This document shows positions 1-12,800 of a DNA stretch of 64,000 nt, piece after piece (positions within the stretch are counted from its first letter, which is position 1; every line of letters begins with the position of its first letter). This DNA is from Megaustenia siamemsis. Taxonomy: Eukaryota; Mollusca; Gastropoda; Stylommatophora; Ariophantidae. The notes beneath the pieces were generated by a model. It made no database searches. It was not told where the DNA came from and was given only the letters and a program-made list of their open reading frames with translations. Location of the stretch: NCBI GenBank assembly GCA_032433765.1, contig JAVIAB010000139.1:40621576-40685575 (forward strand), read 5' to 3'. Made by a program: the position numbers and the translations under genes.

Positions 1-205
1 CGAGTTGGTGGTTTTCTGGTAATTTCCTGTCAGCTCGCAGGATAAGTAAAACTATAACTGGCTGTGGTGAGGACAATGTTATAATATATATAGAATGCAT
101 GCAAATGAGTAGAGAAGATTCGAATTCATGAGGGTTGTGGTCAATTTATTGGTTCGTGTGTAATTCTGAGTGGTAGTTCTTTGCTTATGTGTATGTGTGT
201 GTTAT

Positions 206-700
206 GATTTTGGTTATGGAAGGCCCAATCACTGCAAACAAATTAAAATCCATGATTGCTCAACCGCCCGTGCCAGTGGAATCATCCGAATTACTATCTC
301 ATCTCTCAAACAAAGAAAGGTTGCTGTAGTCCACAGCATAGCAGTCTCAGCACACGCCAAAGTCATACAGCGAAACTGCACAAAATGTTAATAGAACTGT
401 CTGTTCCATATCATCATTCATCGTAAACAATCGGAATATTGAAACACGATTAAAACGGATTAAACACACAGCTCACGGTGTGAACAGAGCACTTAACTCA
501 GTAGCTCCTACAACAAGCCGGACTTGGAATATGAGGAAACTGCAACAAGGAACACTTTTCAGACATAGCCTTTAATGGTTCCTGCCGCCTATCCACCATA
601 TTGACCGGAAGTTCACGTCCTCCTGAAAATGATGATCGTCATATTTTTTTTAGTGTATATGATGTTAGGACATCATTTTGACTCCAAATCCGAACAAAAT
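206..700 (+). repeat. Unclassified interspersed repeat, family C, copy 1
   Basis: About 480 bp shared with 28568-29022 and 45668-46260. Landmarks in order: ggttatgg, cactgcaaacaaattaaaat, ccgcccgtgccagtggaatc, ggacttggaatatgaggaaa and gacatagcctttaatggttc. The copies differ by substitutions and small indels, so this is a dispersed family. No clear terminal repeat or open frame is common to all copies. Confidence 0.7.
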
Positions 701-707
701 AAACTAT

Positions 708-850
708 ATTTTTTTCTGGGAAAGTAAAGCGGCACGGGCGTAATACCGACCCGATTACCCCAAAAATCATGTGCTGAAGGTCTATAAAATGTATGGTTAC
801 TAACATCATACTCCCTATACGCCACTTGGCGTGACGGGGCTCTTTACTAT
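708..850 (+). mobile_element. SINE-1 copy, 5'-truncated
   Basis: Contains the SINE-1 body only: ctgggaaagtaaagcggcac, accccaaaaatcatgtg and the 3' hairpin acgccacttggcgt, then the cggggctctttact tail. The tRNA-like head is missing, as expected from incomplete reverse transcription. Confidence 0.8.
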
Positions 851-937
851 ACTTATGGATTCGTCCGGTGTGCAGTAATGATGATCTTTTCAACAAACAA
901 CCACGTGCTGGTGTCAATATTTCTTACATGACTGCAG

Positions 938-1040
938 ACACACTTGCGAATGATGTGGTCAGTATTACGCCAGATCTCCATATTTTCACAATTTAGTGAG
1001 GCTGGGTAATCTGAAGCCGGGCCGGCGCGGGGGAAAAAAA
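938..1040 (-). mobile_element. SINE-1, diverged fragment
   Basis: The reverse complement of the SINE-1 middle is recognisable (atgatgtggtcagtattacg, then gaggctgggtaatctgaag) but diverged and lacking both ends. Confidence 0.55.
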
Positions 1041-1294
1041 TTGCTGTATTATTGGAGCACACCACAAGCAGTAGACGACTTCATTAACCACCTCGATCTG
1101 CGCTTACAGAAAATCACTTACATGTGCTCAAAAATATTCTCAATCACAGGTTAAAAACATAAATAACGAAATTACTTTCACGGTCTTGATCGATTGTTGC
1201 TACTGACTCGAACAATCAGCTATGAGTTGCTGACCACTTTCAGCCCAACTACTGGGGTCTTGGCTCCCATTGTTTTCAAATTACATGAGTCTTT

Positions 1295-1299
1295 CTTCT

Positions 1300-1351
<52 letters not shown>

Positions 1352-1353
1352 TT

Positions 1354-1410
<57 letters not shown>

Positions 1411-1470
1411 TTTAGCTCCTTCTTCCTTCCTTCCTTCCTTCCTTCCTTCCTTCTTTCTTTCTTTCTTTAC
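1295..1470 (+). repeat. CTTT/CTTC microsatellite
   Basis: About 175 bp of (CTTT)n passing into (CTTC)n and back. The long open frames here on both strands are products of the repeat and not genes. Confidence 0.97.
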
Positions 1471-2045
1471 TTCCTCTTGTACTCGTTCGGAGTTCAAGGG
1501 GAAAAGCGTTTTCTCTAGCGTTTGGCTTCTCGCGGCAAGGCGCTGAGCCAAGGAGTACAGGTTCGATACTGCTTCGATCCATATATTGTTCTTTTTTTTC
1601 TGCTCTTGATTATTTGTCATTTTTTTCTGAGTTCTGTGAACTTTCTCCTATGATTCACTGAATTATCGCCTCAAAAGTTTCCTTCTATAATAATATTCAT
1701 TTATTATTATTTGTCTCTTGTAGATAGTGACCATGTTTGGCGTTGACAGCACAATGTTGGAATGAATATACTTTGTATACATGTTTCCTGGTCGTTACAT
1801 GTATTACAAGAGCACACCGTTAATATTGTCTCCTTTATGATAATAACTTTGCTTTTGTTTATTAATTTGTTGACGTAACGACAGTACATAAGTTCATTAG
1901 ATTAACAGATAACAGTGCGCAAGTTTCAATAACTAACATTATGTATACGATTGTGCGTTGTATAATTTGAGTTTTTAAAATAAACAAGTCTCCTAACAAC
2001 TTTACATTTTTTTATAATTTCTTCCTCATTATTATCGGTTTTCAG

Positions 2046-2229
2046 AATGTCGTAAAAACAGGAAGCAATCTTGTTTCCACCAACAAGTCGGCAATGTGGG
2101 ACGAGATGTCTCAAGACGACAAAGTTAGATCTGCGTCGACCCTCCTAGTTGCCATGGAGACGGCTACTGTTTCAATGGCTCAAGAAATCAACGAAGCGAC
2201 CGTGATTACTCAGAAAAATGAGAACTTAG
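2046..2229 (+). CDS. Adhesion GPCR exon 1 (GAIN domain, helical subdomain A)
   Basis: An exon of 184 nt (61 codons plus 1 base) after a ttttcag acceptor, ending g|gtaat. It reads [15 protein letters not shown], then [31 protein letters not shown] and ends KNENL. The pattern of a tryptophan followed by an acidic-polar turn, then R-x-A-x-x-LL and a long helix ending in A-x-x, is that of the latrophilin GAIN subdomain A. The frame is open with no stop. The last base (g) joins aa of exon 2 to make a glutamate codon, which continues smoothly as [11 protein letters not shown]. The exon upstream must end in phase 0 and is not visible within the first 2 kb. Confidence 0.85.
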
Positions 2230-5200
2230 GTAATCATCTGTTAAGTGATTATTATAAACAAAAGCATAGCTGAAATTATGTCTATACTTTAACTCCAACT
2301 AATTTCTTCTGGTAGTAAGACACCGAGTAACTGTACCAACTATTAAAAAAACATATAACTGTAATGCCTGCTGCACCAATAGGTATCATTTTGATACACG
2401 GTCAAGACTCTATATGCTTTTCAAAATGTTATTTGATGTACATTTACCGTGGTTCTAGTCGATACCAGTGTTAGCGTATTGTGTTATTTATTTCTGAGGA
2501 CATCCTGTCCTGATTATAATGGACAAGTCAGGACTCGTGTTGATGTTGAAACAAAATCTAATAATAAAGAAGGGCAGCGTTGACCTCATCCACACGGAAA
2601 AAACTAAAGACACAACAGCCTACATTGCAGCTGTTTTTTTGTTTTTGTTGACGCAATAACTATTAGAAAATTGTTGTGAAGACATGATCTTACTAAGAAA
2701 ACAGCTTTTAGATTTCTTTGATCAACAAATCGTGCGTTACCTACGTCAAATTACCAATGAACATAATTGAATGATGTGAAGAATAGCAAGCTCTGAGCCA
2801 ACATTTCAGTTCGTATTTTGTGTTCTTCTTCTAGCCATTTTCACAGTTATATGTCATGGATACTGTAGTTGATTTGCTCATTTGAGTTTCACAGAAAGAT
2901 AACAAAAACACACAATCTTCAACTATTGATTACACAGTCATCAGAAGAGGATGTATGTTAAAATATAAAAAAACTAATGAGGTTAAAAATGTATTATTGC
3001 CCAAAACACTCTGATTTGCTAAAATTTTGATTTTTTTTGTTTGTTAATAACACTAAGTACTAAAATATCACTCTTATGTAAATTATGAATTTAGATAACA
3101 ATTTTGAGTGTTGTGTGTGTTTTAAGCCATTTCCGGGGGACTGGATGGTCTCGAGGCAATACACCGACCTTGAGACGTAGAGGTTGTGAGTTCAAACCCC
3201 GGCTGAACAGTTGTGATTTTTATTTGTGATTTCTCGCTGCGGCAACCACCCCTGGTCTCAGCAGGGAGACCCGGCTTGAAACGTCAATTACTCTTCGATG
3301 AAAAAAAATATGAGCACCTCCGAAGACGGAGTTATCTGCCTGTATGGCAAGGGACCCCTGTGCACACGACTGCCAGGAAAAAATGGATTAACACGCAAAA
3401 TTCAGTTCCTAGTCTCTAGAGACTTCGTCAGAGGTCAAAGCTGGCGAACACAAACAAAAAAAATAAATAAAAAATAAAAATAGACTTATAACTAGACTCC
3501 AGACATCTTCATCCTTCTGTGTTATAGAATTTCCATGATCAGTACTAAAATGTCGCTTTGAAATGATAAACAACAGGCTGTGTTTTATATCTTTTCTCCA
3601 GCTAGTTCACGATCTTCTACATTCTCATAGTCTTGTGGATTTCAGAATACGCCCTTGCATCTCATTCTATGAACTGCCTTTCTTACCGTATACCCTAACA
3701 AACCACTTTCTTACCGTATACCATAACAAACCACTTTCTTACCGTATACCCTAACAAACCACTACAGGGGGCCGGCCCTTTTCACTGTCACTGCCACTCC
3801 AAACTCTGAATGCTGATATGCGATTATTTAAACCAAAAATAATTTACATTTATCTTAGCAGATCTAGACTTTTCTTACCGTCGTCATAAAGTTATCAAGT
3901 TTAACAAACACACAAAAACCCATCCAACAAATGAATTATTAAAACATGTAATGAATAAAACATATATAACAAACAAGATACATTCCACATAAACATCACA
4001 TTTATAAATAAGCTCTGTTGATAGAGAGCATAAATATTGCGCTGAAGCGGTTAGAGGCATAAAAACACACCATTGGAAATAAAAAAATAATAAGAATACG
4101 AATTGGCAAGCAGCCAGATAAAAAAATATATGCAGGAGATAAAACAATGATGCGATGATGTGTGTTATCACCTGGCTGCTCTTTCTGCACCATATCATAT
4201 CAGCTCGTTGAGATCGCTTGCGGGGGAAGTTAGAGATGCCAGAATGGAGAATTAGTTGTAAATAACAGGTGATGTGTTGAAAGTTGCTGATATTGCGATT
4301 ATTGTTAGTCAGCAGGGGAAACATATTCAGGGCATTAATTATTGAAAGTTGGAGCTACAGATAATGGGGGAATGAACACTTAAATACTTGATAGATAATT
4401 ATCATAGGGTGAGGGGTGAAATAGTTATTGATAGAACTGAGAGAGGATCATAAGGAGAGTGGGGAAAAGATGGCTGGGAGAGTAGTGTGGATGACTGGGA
4501 GAGTGGTGAGGGGTTGACTGGGAGAGTGGTGAAAGGATGACTGGGAGAGTGGTGAGAGGCTGACTGGGAGAGTGGTGAGAGGATGACTGGGAGAGTGAGG
4601 GGAGGATGACTGGGAGAGTGGCGAGAGGATGACTGGGAGAATGGTGAGAGGATGACTGGGAGAGTGGTGAGGGGTTGACTGGGAGAATGGTGAAAGGATG
4701 ACTGGGAGAGTGGTGAGAGGCTGACAGGGAGAGTGGTGAGAGGCTGACTGGGAGAGTGGTGAGGGTTGACAGGGAGAGTGGTGAGAGATGACTGGGAGAG
4801 TGGTTAGAGGATGATTGGGAGAATAGTAAGAACTTGACTGGGAGAGTGGGGCCATGATTACTGGGAGAGTGGTGACAGGATGACTGGGAGAGTGGTGAGA
4901 GGATGACTGGGAGAGTGGTGAGAGGATGACTGGGAGAATAGTGAGAGGATGACTGGGAGAGTGGTGAGAGATGACTGGGAGAGTGGTGAGAAGATGACTG
5001 GGAGAGTGGGGGGAGGATGACTGGGAGAATGGTGAGAACTTGACTGGGAGAGTGGAGGCAGGATGACTGGGAAAGTGGAGGGAGGGAGGATGACTGGGAC
5101 AGTGTTGAGAGGATGACTGGGTGAGTGGTGAGAGGATGACTTTGAGAGTGTGGGCAGGATGACTGGGAAAGTGGTGAGAACTTGACTGGGAGAATGGTGA

Positions 5201-8200
5201 CAGGCTGAAACGGAGAGTGAGAGAAGATGACTGGGAGAGTGATGAAAGGATGACTGGGACAGTGGTGAGAAGATGCCTAGGAGAAGGGTTAGAGGGTGAC
5301 TGGGAGAGTGGTGAAAGGATGACTGGGAGAGTGGTGAGAGGAAACTGGGAGAGTGGTGAGAAGATGACTGGGAGAGTGGTGAGAGGATGACTGGTAGAGT
5401 GGTGAGAGGATGACTGGGAGAGTGGTGAGAGGAATGACTGGGAGAGTGGTGGGAGGATGACTGGGAGATTGGTGAGAGGATGACTGGGAGAGTGGTGAGA
5501 GGATGACTGGGAGAGAGGTGGGAGGATGACTGGGAGACTGGTGAGAGGATGACTGGGAGAGTGTTTAGAGGCTGACTGGGAGATTGGTGAGTGGATGACT
5601 GGGAGAGTGGGGAGGATGACTAGGAGAGTTTTGAGAGGATGATTGGGAGAGTGGTGAGAGGGTGACTGGGAGAGTGGTGAGAGGATGACTGGGAGAGTGG
5701 TGAGAGGATGACTTGGAGAATGGTGAGAGGGTGACTGGGAGTGTGGTGAAAAAATGTCTGGGAGAGTGGTGAGAGGATAACTGGGAGAGTGATGAGAGGA
5801 TAACTGGGAGAGTGATGAGAGGATAACTGGGAGAGTGGTTATAGGGTGACTGGGAGAGTGGTGAGAGGATAACTGGGAGAGTGGTTATAGGGTGACTGGG
5901 AGAGTGATGAGAGGATAACTGGGAGAGTGGTGAGAGGATAACTGGGAGAGTGGTTATAGGGTGACTGGGAGAGTGATGAGAGGATAACTGGGAGAGTGGT
6001 TATAGGGTGACTGGGAGAGTGATGAGAGGATAACTGGGAGAGTGGTTTTTAGGGTGACTGGGAGAGTGGTGAGAGGATAACTGGGAGAGTGATGAGAGGA
6101 TAACTGGGAGAGTGATGAGAGGATAACTGGGAGAGTGGTTATAGGGTGACTGGGAGAGTGGTGAGAGGATACTGGAAGAGTGGTTATAGGGTGACTGGGA
6201 GAGTGGTGAGAGGATAACTGGGAGAGTGGTTATAGGGTGACTGGGAGAGTGGTGAGAGGATAACTGGGAGAGTGGTGAGAGGATAACTGGGAGAGTGGTG
6301 AGAGGATAACTGTGAGAGTGGTTATAGGGTGACTGGGAGAGTGGTGAGAGGATGACTGGGAGAGTGGTGAGATGATGACTGTGAGAGTGGTTATAGGTGA
6401 CTGGGAGATTGGTGAGAGGATGACTGGGAGAGTGGTGAGAGGATGACTGGAGAGTGGTGAGAGGATGACTGGGAGAGTGGTGAGAGGATGACTGGGAGAG
6501 TGGTGAGAGGATGACTGGGAGAGTGGTGAAAGGATGACTGGGAGAGTGTGAGAGGATACTGTGAGAGTGGTTATAGGGTGACTGGGAGATTGGTGAGAGG
6601 ATTACTGGGAGAGTGGTTATAGAGTGACTGGGAGATTGGTGACAGGATGACTGGGAGAGTGGTGAGAGGATGACTGGGAGAGTGGTGAGAGGATGACTGG
6701 GAGAGTGGTGAGAGGGTGACTGGGAGAGTGGTTATAGGGTGACTGGGAGAGTGGTGAGAGGATGACTGGGAGAGTGGTGAGAAGATGACTGGGAGAGTGG
6801 TGAGAGGATGACTGGGAGGTGGTGAGAGGTGACTGGGAGATTGGTGAGAGGTTAACTGGGAGAGTGGTTATAGGGTGACTGGGAGAGTGGTGAGAGGATG
6901 ACTGGGAGAGTGGTGAGAGGGTGACTGGGAGTGTGGTGAGAGGATAACTGGGAGAGTGGTTATAGGGTGACTGGGAGATTGGTGAGAGGATGACTGGGAG
7001 AGTGGTGAGAAGATGACTGGGAGAGTGGTGAGAGGATGACTGGGAGAGTGGTGAGAGGGTGACTGGGAGAGTGGTGAGAGGATGACTGGGAGAGTGGTGA
7101 GAGGGTGACTGGGAGTGTGGTGAGAGGATAACTGGGAGAGTGGTTATAGGGTGACTGGGAGATTGGTGAGAGGATAACTGGGAGAGTGGTTATAGGGTGA
7201 CTGGGAGATTGGTGAGAGGATGACTTGGAGAGTGGTGAGAGGGTGACTGGGAGAGTGGTGATAGGGCGACTGGGAGATTGGTGAGAGGATAACTGGGAGA
7301 GTGGTTATAGGGTGACTGGGATATTGTGAGAGGGTGACTGGGAGAGTGGTGATAGGGTGACTGGGAGAGTGGTGATAGGGTGACTGGGAGAAAGATGGAA
7401 GGATCACTGGGAGAGTGGTAAGAGAATCAGCAACAAAAGTTGAAACTGTATCTGAGAAGTGAAACAACCGTGAAAGGCCACATGGAAAAATATCATTTTT
7501 ATTTGTAAAAAATAATGTGATCACTGAAAGATTCAAGTTATGATCAGCAACGTTATCTGCCCTAGTGAAAATATTAGAAATAGCCATATCATCAAGCGAA
7601 TGTAAATTCCTTTTTTTGTCTTAGATTGAACAAAAAAAATGTAATTGTTACACCTGTTATAACCGACCATGACAGCGCTGATGTAACGAAGCGTATGTCC
7701 TGACCAGGCTTGCCAACTTGGCTTTTTTAAAGCCAGATTTCAGAAATCTGGCTTTTTTTCAGGTGATTGGCTTTTTTATTTTTATTGGCTTTTTTGGCTT
7801 TTATGGCTTTTTCTGGCTTTTTTTTTTTGCCAAACAAACGGAAATCCGTGGAAACTAAATTTGCCCTAATCTGAAATTTTTGAAATTTTTCAACTTCAAA
7901 CTTTTCAGACCACATGTTCTACGTATCCGTCTGTCCAAACTGATGATGAAACTAAATCCGCTTACTAGGGCATATTGCATAATAGAAGTCAACGACAGGT
8001 GTCGGCTTGTTGATATCGGTTGATGATATCTCACTGGAAGCGATTAGCCTTTAGATCGTCGGCGAGGGCGTCAAGCTTCAGTCCGAAGGGTGCGATCTAG
8101 GGAATATTGTAATCTGATTATGCGGGCGGTTCCTACCCTTCAAACTTCTAGGCTTGTCTGATTATCTGATAATATTAGATTGATTTTTGACATGAGATTG

Positions 8201-9812
8201 GTGGGTGAATCTTGTGATGTCGAAGTTTTTAAAGAACTGACCACTGCCACTACTATAGAAGGTGTGGCTATAAACACGAAATAAAAGTATAAAAGAGATG
8301 ATCGACGATTGCTTGGGGAACACGTTTTGGTGAACTTGTCACAGTAAGAATTTTCGGAGTTAAGTATTCTTGAGTTTCAACTTTGGAGTTTCCGCTGTTA
8401 TTTTATAGTGTCAATAGTGACAAAGTTAAAATAGCCGAGCTGCAGATTGCAGTAAGCATGACCTGCCATTGTGCAATACGCACATCTTATCTTAGTGAAA
8501 ATCATGGACATCGCATGGTCAGGGAAGCACGCTGGAACATATGAAGTTACATCGAACTAAATGTTCATGCTTAATAAAAAATATATAATAGCACCTTAAT
8601 TGAGAAACGACCTAGTTCGTGACTTTCAACACAAAAATATGCTCTAATTGTGTTGAATCAACTGACATATCCACTCAAAAGCACCAATGTATTTTAATTC
8701 GCTATTTTAGTGAGAGAAACAGACTATTTTAACTGCATTTCTTGGATTAATTCCTGTGCAAGAGTGTACAGGAGAAAACATATTTCATTTCATTGAAGAG
8801 GAAATCAAACAATGTGGTCAAAGCCTTACAAACTGCATTGGGTTTGCATCAGATGGTGCATGAAACATGGTTGTGTGCAACAACTCTGTGTGGTCTAGAT
8901 TGAAAGATGTATCTCCTTCATGTGTGAAACTAAGATGTGTTTGCCATTCACTGGCACTTTGCATATGTGGCGAAACTGCCCTCAAACATTGGATTTATGC
9001 TTTCAGAGATACCTCAATGGTTTAGCCACAGTGACTTACAACGAGAAGCCTATAGAGAGGCGTTTAAAGTCATGAATACACCTACAGCTTATGAAACAAG
9101 CCGAACTGCCCCGCTTCCATTTGAAAAGCCTTCCTCTACTCGCTGGCTTGTGCATGGAAAAGTTATGTTTAATATTTTGATGAACTGGGAAGAGCTGAAG
9201 GCTTACTTTATTAATGCTGAATTAGCTCACTCAAAATTAGACACAAAGTTTAAAGCAAGATTGTTTGAAAGAAATGGTGCTAGACTACAACAATTACTTG
9301 TTCTTTGTGTTTGCAACACCCATAGTTCAGGAGTTTGAAAGGATGAACAGCCTTTTCAACAAACTAAAGCTGATTCACATGAACTCTATCACGAACTACA
9401 TTTACAAGTCTTCAAAGCAGACTATATCATGCAAACGGACATTTAAAAAAATGTTGATAAAGTTGATTTTGAAGTAAAATTGTTAACAGAATATAATCAG
9501 TTCCTTAAAATTACTTGTTCATTACATTAAAATAGGTTTGGAGCATTAAATATGATGTGATTATGTCAAAAATGTTTGACTTTTTACTTTGACTTTTTAA
9601 AGTAGTGTTTGGCTCTTTCTTGGCTTTTTTAGCACGGTTTTTTGGCCGTTTATCAAAATTTCCATCTGGCAACCCTGGTCCTGACTAGGTCGTAATTACT
9701 AATGTTTGACACCCGGAGCGAATTTTTCCCGTGGGATTCATTTTATTTTAATGATGTAAATATTTTTTTTAATATCATCGACCGCTGTAAAACTGATTGA
9801 CGCCAGTAAATG

Positions 9813-9850
<38 letters not shown>

Positions 9851-12800
9851 CCAGTATTGTGTTTGCTAATAAGCAATGGGTATTATTTATATAAAATCTC
9901 TGGGTACTTTTATATTTTTTAATTCGCTGTTCTGGTGGAGTAATTTTATTGTGGAATTGTGTAGACAATAGTTGACAGCGCGTTGACTTCGTTATCATGT
10001 GAATGTTGGTTTAATGCAACACTGAGGGTTTCTAGTTGAACCATATGAATGGATACCTGACTCACTACAATCAGGGAGATAAGAACAGGGATGGAGATCG
10101 CAGACTTCTTCACTACTAATGCTGCGACCTAGTAAAGTGAAGCTTCCCCACATCAACATTTTATTTTTTTTACGGGAAATCCCAGATTGAGCATCATTAC
10201 TATCCAGGGCCGTCTCAGCATCAAAGGTTGGCTACAATGGAGCGCCATTCTGCTCTGTCTCTTGCTTTGATGGTGTAGGTTGTCATAGGCTGTCTTGTCC
10301 ATCTTTTGCTGTTACTCGTTTATGTTAGTCATGGTCTGCCTCTGCCTCTATTATCCTGTATTTTACCTTCCAATTTTACTTTTAGTTGGCTGTTGTGTCT
10401 TTTAACATGCCCCAAAAATGTCATTTGTCTGTTTTAATTGTGTTTAGTAGTTCTCTTTTAATTTTTAGTTGTTTTAAAACTTCATCATTTGTTCTATTTT
10501 CTTTCCATCCAATTCTACCTATTCATCTATCAATCCACATTTATAACTCCGGATTGAGCAGCTAATTAAATCTTCACATACGCGCACAAACGAATTAAAA
10601 TTATTTCTTTTTTAAATCTGTGTCTGATATGTTCCGTATAAACTTTGGTAAATCATTTTTCTTAATCAGCTTTAAAAATGTGTCTGTTTCATGCTTTAAG
10701 CTATAATTTAACCACGCCTACTCGTATGTTGCATATAAACACAGATTACATTTGGTTAGCCTGTAGAACAATGTAACGCCTCAATGCAACAGTCGCCAGA
10801 TCAGATTCTAGAAACAGTTGTCAGATTATATTCTTTACTGCATGTTTCATGTAAAAGTAAAATCTCTCGCGCGCCTTTAAGCATTAAGAGGCATATGGTG
10901 TTAATACCCATATTTTTCAACGAACAGCACATTTTATGTCTGATATGATGAGCATCACGCCAGGCCGGATACTTTTTCTACCTTCTATGTATCGCCATTT
11001 GCTGAGAAAGATCTAAACATGAAAACTCACTACTCAGATATAAGGGAGGAGTAACTTCATGAAGAAACCATTGATTCATTTTTTCTATATTTGAAAAAAA
11101 AAAATGACTACCGACTGTGGTGGGCTTTCAACTCAACATCCACGCGGGATTAGGGTCACACTTTCATATACGCAATTTTTTGGACTTTCAAGCCACGGTA
11201 CAAATATAAAGGATTTTTCTGACCGTACAGGGGGACAATTTCGATGACCTCATTTTGTCTTCTTAAGATCAGCAGTTGATACTCCGTCACTTTTTAGTGG
11301 GACTTTCTTCATTCATTCTCCCACACGCCACAATTATGAACACATAGCACACGATGATGATAGGTAATTTTTTATATAGCCATTTTGCAAAATTGGCAAT
11401 CTGATCATCAGAAGTGAATAATTAGATAGGAGTTCGATTGATAACGTCAAATGGATAGAGTTCGAGGATACAGTGAAATAGATATTCAGACATGTCCAAT
11501 AGAGTCAGATGGGTGATGATAGATAAACATCAGATAAATAGAGTTTGATGATCAGAATCAGATGAACAATATGTGATGGATATAATTATAGTGGATAGAA
11601 TCAGTTAGAATTAGATAGACAGTATCAGACGGGCAGTACTGAGGTGGATAGAATTATAGTGGATAGAATCAGTTAGAATTAGATAGTATCAGACGGGCAG
11701 TACTGAGGTGGGTAGAATTATGGTGGTTATAATCAGAGGAACATAAATAATCAGACGGGCAGTACGAGGTGGAAAGAATTATAGTGGATAGAATCAGTTA
11801 GAATTAGATAGACAGTATCAGACGGGCAGTACTGAGGTGGATATAATTATAGTGGATAGAATCAGTTAGAATTAGATAGACAGTATCAGACGGGCAGTAC
11901 TGAGGTGGATAGAATTATAGTGGATAGAATCAGTTAGAATTAGATAGACAGTATCAGACGGGCAGTACTGAGGTGGATAGAATTATAGTGGATAGAATCA
12001 GTTAGAATTAGATAGACAGTATCAGACGGGCAGTACTGAGGTGGATAGAATTATGGTGGTTATAATCAGAGGAACATAAATAATCAGACGGGCAGTACGA
12101 GGTGGAAAGAATTATAGTGGATAGAATAAGATGTACATAATCAGACGGACAGAATAAGATTAACAGAAAGAAAACACGTAGCAGAAAAACACATACACTA
12201 TACCTACCCACAGGACTCTTGGCCTCATATATACACAGATGGCTCTGCTACAAATGCCACCAGAAATGGAGGGGGAGGTGTGTTCTTGACGCTGAATAAT
12301 CAGGATGAGATCACCAAGTCAATAGCTACTGGAAAATTCTCAAACAACTTTAAAGCAGAAACTGAGGCCATCAGAGATGCTGCAACACTGGCTACTCAAC
12401 ACAAAAATAACATGCACAAAAATTGGTGATTCTGACTGGTGCACTGCCAGTATTATCAGCTCTAAAAAGCCCCAAGGACAATGAACTAGATGACTTGAGA
12501 ACAACCCTGAACCAACTATGCAATAACTTCCTGAGAGTAGTCATTCAGTGGATACCATCACACTGTAATATACACGGGAACGAAAGCGCAGACAAATTAG
12601 CTAAAGTGGGAGGGAGATTACCACAAGAGAACCATCCGCTCAGTTATGATGAAGCCAAATTCATCCTCAAGGGTCAGTTCAATGAAAAATGGAACGAGAA
12701 CACCCAAAGCATAACGAGAGTGACGCATACCACCAACTATCAAGGAGTAATCAAGTCATCATACTTCGCCTAAGAACTGGCCACAATAGAATGAGAAATC

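Noticed and set aside
1276..1620. Long minus-strand frame rich in K, R and E
   Set aside because: Translation of a CTTT/CTTC microsatellite; no non-repetitive protein sequence of note.
3884..4324. 146-codon minus-strand frame
   Set aside because: Low-complexity hydrophobic composition, no domain, no matching splice or promoter context.
4448..7587. Frames of 135-147 codons with SPSQSS/ITTLPV-type repeats
   Set aside because: Products of the 23-bp minisatellite; the period is not a multiple of three and frames change along it.
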